From Pseudomonadota bacterium (GTDB taxonomy: Bacteria; Bdellovibrionota_C; UBA2361; OMIW01), in NCBI GenBank assembly GCA_900299205.1, contig OMIW01000141.1:1-27924 (forward strand): a DNA stretch of 27,924 nt. The letters are read 5' to 3'. Under the pieces are notes generated by a model. The model was given only the letters and a program-made list of their open reading frames with translations. It ran no database searches and had not been told where the DNA came from. Positions within the stretch are counted from its first letter, which is position 1, and every line of letters starts with the position of its first letter. This document shows, one piece after another, positions 24,734 through 27,924 of this stretch. The position numbers and the translations under genes were made by a program.

Positions 24734-25846
24734 GTGCTCCGTATTTTCGCAACAACCTGCTTGATCGGGGTGATATCGTGCGTCGCATTTTTATTTAGCG
24801 TCCCCACGCTGGTCGAGTCCAGGTGTCGTGAGCAATTAATGACCTATCTTGCTCAACCCCAATCGTGGAGAAATTTGTCACTTTTATCGGCATCCTTCAC
24901 CTCACTGGATGTTGGTAATCTTCTCTTTGGTGGCCGGGGCCCTACACCCCTAACTGTGGAGATATCTCAGCCAACCCTTCTGTTCACCCGTGAGTCCACC
25001 CGTTACGGAGGAACATTTGCGACGTTTCAAGCCTCTGCAGATTCCTTTCTTATCTCATCGAGTAGCACCGACCCCCTCGGTGGTATTCTTCGCGGAGAAA
25101 AAATCATCATATCTCCAGTAGCTCATTCGACTCGAGAAAGGCAGCTGGCGGAGGAACAGCTCATTTCGTACGACAATGTTCCCGTACTTACCCTCGATAA
25201 GGTCGTAGTGCCTTTGCCGAATGCGAGAGCCAAGCCGAGGGAAGCCCTTAATTTGGGATTTGATATCCTTATGAAAGTCGTCGAAGAAGGGGGAACTCCT
25301 CATGCAATAACCGTAACAGGAGGAGTGTCTATCCCGGTGCTGGGAGAATCAGTCCCTCTCGACGTAAAAAGCAAGAAAAGTCTTTTTAAGCTCTCACTGC
25401 CGAGAGAGAAACTTAGCTCTCTTGAAATTCGAGATCCACTGTCATCAGCCGAAATAGATGCATTTGAGGCATCCCCCTTTACCTTCTGCTACGTCATCTT
25501 CCTCAGAACTGCCGCTGAGCAGTACGCCCATCAGTTTGTGGCTAATACGCCAAAATTGGCTCAATCCTCCCTATCTCCCTCCGAGTTGGCAGTCCGCTAC
25601 GCCGTGTATGGCTATTTTCTGTCTCGAATTTTCGGCCCAGAATCTGCCCGTCTGATTGCGGCTCTGTTCTCCTCTGGTCGCGAACTCCAACCCTCAGTGG
25701 GAGAGACGAAGCAAGATTCATCTCTGCGAGCTCGGACCTCTGAACTCCTTTCGGTCGGTTTTACGCTCTCGGAAGAAGTGCAATCAACTCCTCGCGATCT
25801 GCCGCGCTCCTTGACGAAGGAGAGTATTCTGATGGGTAAGGTTTGA
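24734..25846 (+). CDS. Membrane-anchored protein of unknown function
   Basis: About 370 residues from the GTG at 24734. I do not recognise the family. The N-terminus (LRIFATTCLIGVISCVAFLF) is a signal anchor or signal peptide; the rest is soluble, so the protein most likely faces the periplasm. The middle (about 70-235) is rich in beta-type alternation with Leu, Thr, Ser and Val, followed by an alpha-helical part (265-325, FCYVIFLRTAAEQYAHQF and SELAVRYAVYGYFLSRIFGPESARLIAAL) and a charged Ser/Thr/Glu-rich tail. Single-anchor beta-rich proteins of AsmA or lipid-transfer type look similar, but I see no decisive motif. It lies between the MoxR gene and a Ser/Thr kinase gene on the same strand, so it may belong to either unit. 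Confidence 0.75.
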   Translation: MLRIFATTCLIGVISCVAFLFSVPTLVESRCREQLMTYLAQPQSWRNLSLLSASFTSLDVGNLLFGGRGPTPLTVEISQPTLLFTRESTRYGGTFATFQASADSFLISSSSTDPLGGILRGEKIIISPVAHSTRERQLAEEQLISYDNVPVLTLDKVVVPLPNARAKPREALNLGFDILMKVVEEGGTPHAITVTGGVSIPVLGESVPLDVKSKKSLFKLSLPREKLSSLEIRDPLSSAEIDAFEASPFTFCYVIFLRTAAEQYAHQFVANTPKLAQSSLSPSELAVRYAVYGYFLSRIFGPESARLIAALFSSGRELQPSVGETKQDSSLRARTSELLSVGFTLSEEVQSTPRDLPRSLTKESILMGKV

Positions 25847-25934
25847 GGCATAGAACTGTGATCAAAGATAGATTGCCGGGGGGCGATGCGAACTGAGCCA
25901 GACCAACGGTCACCCTTGTTTGGGAGATCCATAG

Positions 25935-27029
25935 ATGAGAAATATACTAAAGGCTGGTGAACTTGTTAACAATCGATACCAAGTTGTCCGTCCGCTTGGA
26001 GAGGGGGGTATGGGAGTGGTGTATCTTGCTAATGATACTCTCCTAGGAAACAACTCCGTCGCACTCAAGGTCCTTATAAAGGGCCACTCCAACACCGACG
26101 ACATCATAAAGCGTTTTTTTCGTGAAGTTGAGGTGATGAACAAAATAAATCATCCTTCAATCGCACGAACATTTGATGTGGGACAAAATGATGAACTGAT
26201 ATTTTTCTCCATGGAATATCTGAATGGACATCCTCTTGATGTATTAATCGACCCACAAAATCCCCTGCCTATTGAGCGAATCTCTCATCTTGCCGGCCAA
26301 ATATTCGAGGGGCTCGATGCCATTCACTCCCTTGACATCGTTCATCGTGACCTTAAACCCAGTAACATAATTATCCTCCCGGGTGATGTCGTAAAAATAA
26401 CTGACTTCGGGATTGCTCGCTACCAGCAGTCAGAGATGAGTCAACTGACCCAGCATGGCGCAGTTCTGGGCACCCTTGAATACCTTGCCCCTGAGCTTAT
26501 TTTAGGGCATCCGGTCACTCACCTCGCAGATCTCTACAGCGCAGGATGCCTCCTGTACAAAATGATCTGCGGAAGACTGCCTTTCGACGTTTCAAATCCT
26601 GGCAAACTTCTCCTGGCGCACGTAGAGCAACATGTGCCGCCTCCCTCAACCATTCGGACCGACACTCCGCAGTGGCTATCCCACCTTACTATGAAGCTGT
26701 TAATAAAAAGTCCGCGGGAGAGGATCCAATCGGCCAATCTTGCCCTCAAAATGCTCAAAGATCAGCAATCGATCCGATTCGACTCTCACTCCGCATCCCA
26801 CAATCCCTCTACCCAAATACATCATCTTGAACGGAGGGAGTCCTCAAAAATAGCGACATCCCGACGGATGCAACAGGCTGAAATGATGGCTCTCATCACG
26901 CAACGTCAGCGTGAGAGGAAATCCGAAATTCTCGCCGGGCTGCTCGGTTCCGCTCTTTTCGTCGGATTTCCTCTGGTTATCATGTATCGAAGTTATCGCT
27001 ACATATGCGACCTCTTGATGTTACCTTGA
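25935..27029 (+). CDS. Membrane-anchored Ser/Thr protein kinase (Hanks type)
   Basis: 364 residues with a complete eukaryotic-like kinase domain: glycine loop GEGGMGVVY (22-30), ATP lysine in VALKVL (Lys45), HRDLKPSN with catalytic Asp139, TDFGIA with Asp157, and LAPE at about 184-187. It is an RD kinase, so activation-loop phosphorylation is likely; the loop holds several Ser/Thr. After the domain come a Ser/His/Arg-rich linker, a Gln/Arg-rich helix and one transmembrane helix (about 332-351), with only a 13-residue tail outside. There are no PASTA or other sensor domains, so a partner may supply sensing. GGGAG lies upstream of the ATG at 25935. The base composition of the N-terminal part is somewhat more AT-rich than its neighbours. 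Confidence 0.93.
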   Translation: MRNILKAGELVNNRYQVVRPLGEGGMGVVYLANDTLLGNNSVALKVLIKGHSNTDDIIKRFFREVEVMNKINHPSIARTFDVGQNDELIFFSMEYLNGHPLDVLIDPQNPLPIERISHLAGQIFEGLDAIHSLDIVHRDLKPSNIIILPGDVVKITDFGIARYQQSEMSQLTQHGAVLGTLEYLAPELILGHPVTHLADLYSAGCLLYKMICGRLPFDVSNPGKLLLAHVEQHVPPPSTIRTDTPQWLSHLTMKLLIKSPRERIQSANLALKMLKDQQSIRFDSHSASHNPSTQIHHLERRESSKIATSRRMQQAEMMALITQRQRERKSEILAGLLGSALFVGFPLVIMYRSYRYICDLLMLP

Positions 27030-27101
27030 TCCTCATGAGTGCAGCGAACTTGTGTCCCTACAACCTCGCACCTCACCAAAAAATCGGGTATGCTCTCAGC
27101 C

Positions 27102-27924
27102 ATGAGCCGCATTTTAGTAACAGACATTTCCGTTCACGGCATCGGTTGGGGAATCGGCGATCCTCAAACAGGGGCCATCGCGATTCCATTTTCGCTTCCT
27201 GGAGATATCGTTGAACCCCTAAAGAGCCAGACCAAGCCAGCATCCGCCCATCTCATCGCCGATCCGGTATCTCCGGTGGAGGATCCAGTATTCGAGCACC
27301 AGGTTAGCTCGACTACAAGAGAGGCCTCCCCCATCCCCGATTTTCACCTCATCCAATCCTCACCCTATCGCCAGACCAGTCCATGCTCGGCATTCCCCAA
27401 CTGCAGCGGATGTGCCTTTATGCACGCCAAGGCGAATTGGCAGATTGAATTCAAAGAAAAATTAGTGCGCGCTTTAGTGGGCGAGCTTGCATGTTCAGCT
27501 CAATGGGACCCTCCCCTTCAAGGAGAAACCGAGCGATACCGGCGCAAAGCGAGATTGCGCGCCCGCTGGGATGCAAAATCGAGCACTCAGTTTATCGGTT
27601 TCAAAAATCGCTTCGGAAGATTTATCGCTGATGTCGCGGAGTGCGCTATCCTCGCGCCCCCATTTGATACCCTCATCACTCCCCTGAGAGCCCTTCTCGG
27701 TTCTCTGTCAGTCCGGGCATCGATTCCTCAGCTCGAGCTTGCCGTAGGCGAGGAGGGAGCTGCCCTCATACTCCGACACCTTGCTCCCCTTGATGACAGC
27801 GATGAAAATGAACTTCTCGCGTTTGCCAAAAAAGTGGGGATTTTCTTATACCTTCAGCCAGGCGGGCCAGAAACTATTCGACTACTCTGCTCTCCTCTCA
27901 CTACCCCCACCCCCCCTGCCCCCC
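27102..27924 (+). CDS. RlmD/TrmA-type RNA (uracil-5)-methyltransferase, N-terminal part (runs off right edge)
   Basis: The visible 274 codons cover the N-terminal TRAM-like part (DISVHGIGWGIG...FSLPGDIVEP) and the iron-sulfur and central domain of an RlmD/RumA-type enzyme, which methylates uracil C5 in 23S rRNA using S-adenosylmethionine. Cysteines in the pattern C-x5-C-x2-C (CSAFPNCSGC) plus a later Cys in VAECAIL match the 4Fe-4S ligands; RYRRKARLRARW and FIGFKNRFGRF match the conserved strands after them. The catalytic domain lies beyond the window. An in-frame ATG at 27090 is an alternative start. It lies 72 bases after the kinase gene. The final 25 bases are C-rich and read as a Pro/Thr linker; they may be real or an artefact of the sequence end. 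Confidence 0.85.
   Translation, partial: MSRILVTDISVHGIGWGIGDPQTGAIAIPFSLPGDIVEPLKSQTKPASAHLIADPVSPVEDPVFEHQVSSTTREASPIPDFHLIQSSPYRQTSPCSAFPNCSGCAFMHAKANWQIEFKEKLVRALVGELACSAQWDPPLQGETERYRRKARLRARWDAKSSTQFIGFKNRFGRFIADVAECAILAPPFDTLITPLRALLGSLSVRASIPQLELAVGEEGAALILRHLAPLDDSDENELLAFAKKVGIFLYLQPGGPETIRLLCSPLTTPTPPAP

Overview
This window comes from a bacterium with a Gram-negative-style respiratory and lipid gene set and roughly balanced GC. Its lineage cannot be fixed from the sequence alone. A HelD-type helicase, a eukaryotic-like Ser/Thr kinase and a MoxR/DUF58/transglutaminase/TPR cluster in one stretch would suit a deltaproteobacterial, Bdellovibrionota-like or other poorly sampled lineage, but that is only an inference. 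Coding density is high. I saw no tRNA, rRNA, CRISPR array or insertion sequence.

Left part (1-12,270, minus strand). A partial Lys/Ala/Pro-rich protein runs off the left edge. After a gap holding an intrinsic terminator comes a respiratory complex I operon, read right to left as nuoC-D-E-G-H-J-K-L-M-N. The proton-pumping membrane subunits L, M, N, K, J and H are present with their key Glu/Lys residues, and the Fe-S subunits E and G keep their ligands. nuoA, nuoB, nuoF and nuoI are absent from the run: nuoE and nuoG overlap by ATGA exactly where nuoF normally sits, and nuoH-nuoJ leaves no room for nuoI. A complete enzyme would need these four subunits from another locus.

Middle part (12,270-17,923). 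A divergent intergenic region separates nuoC from a plus-strand HelD-like RNA-polymerase-recycling helicase. A Trm112-like small protein overlaps the 3' end of helD. Its own 3' end overlaps a convergent phosphatidylserine synthase gene (pssA) by 153 nt. Upstream of pssA on the minus strand is a 694-codon frame that locally resembles the zinc-binding insert region of UvrA but shows no P-loop or ABC signature.

Right part (17,882-27,924, plus strand). DUF58 protein, membrane transglutaminase, secreted TPR protein and MoxR AAA+ ATPase form a compact cluster of the kind often linked to envelope or protein-maturation functions. It is followed by an unrecognised membrane-anchored protein and a membrane-anchored Ser/Thr kinase. 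The window ends inside an RlmD/TrmA-type rRNA/tRNA uracil methyltransferase gene.
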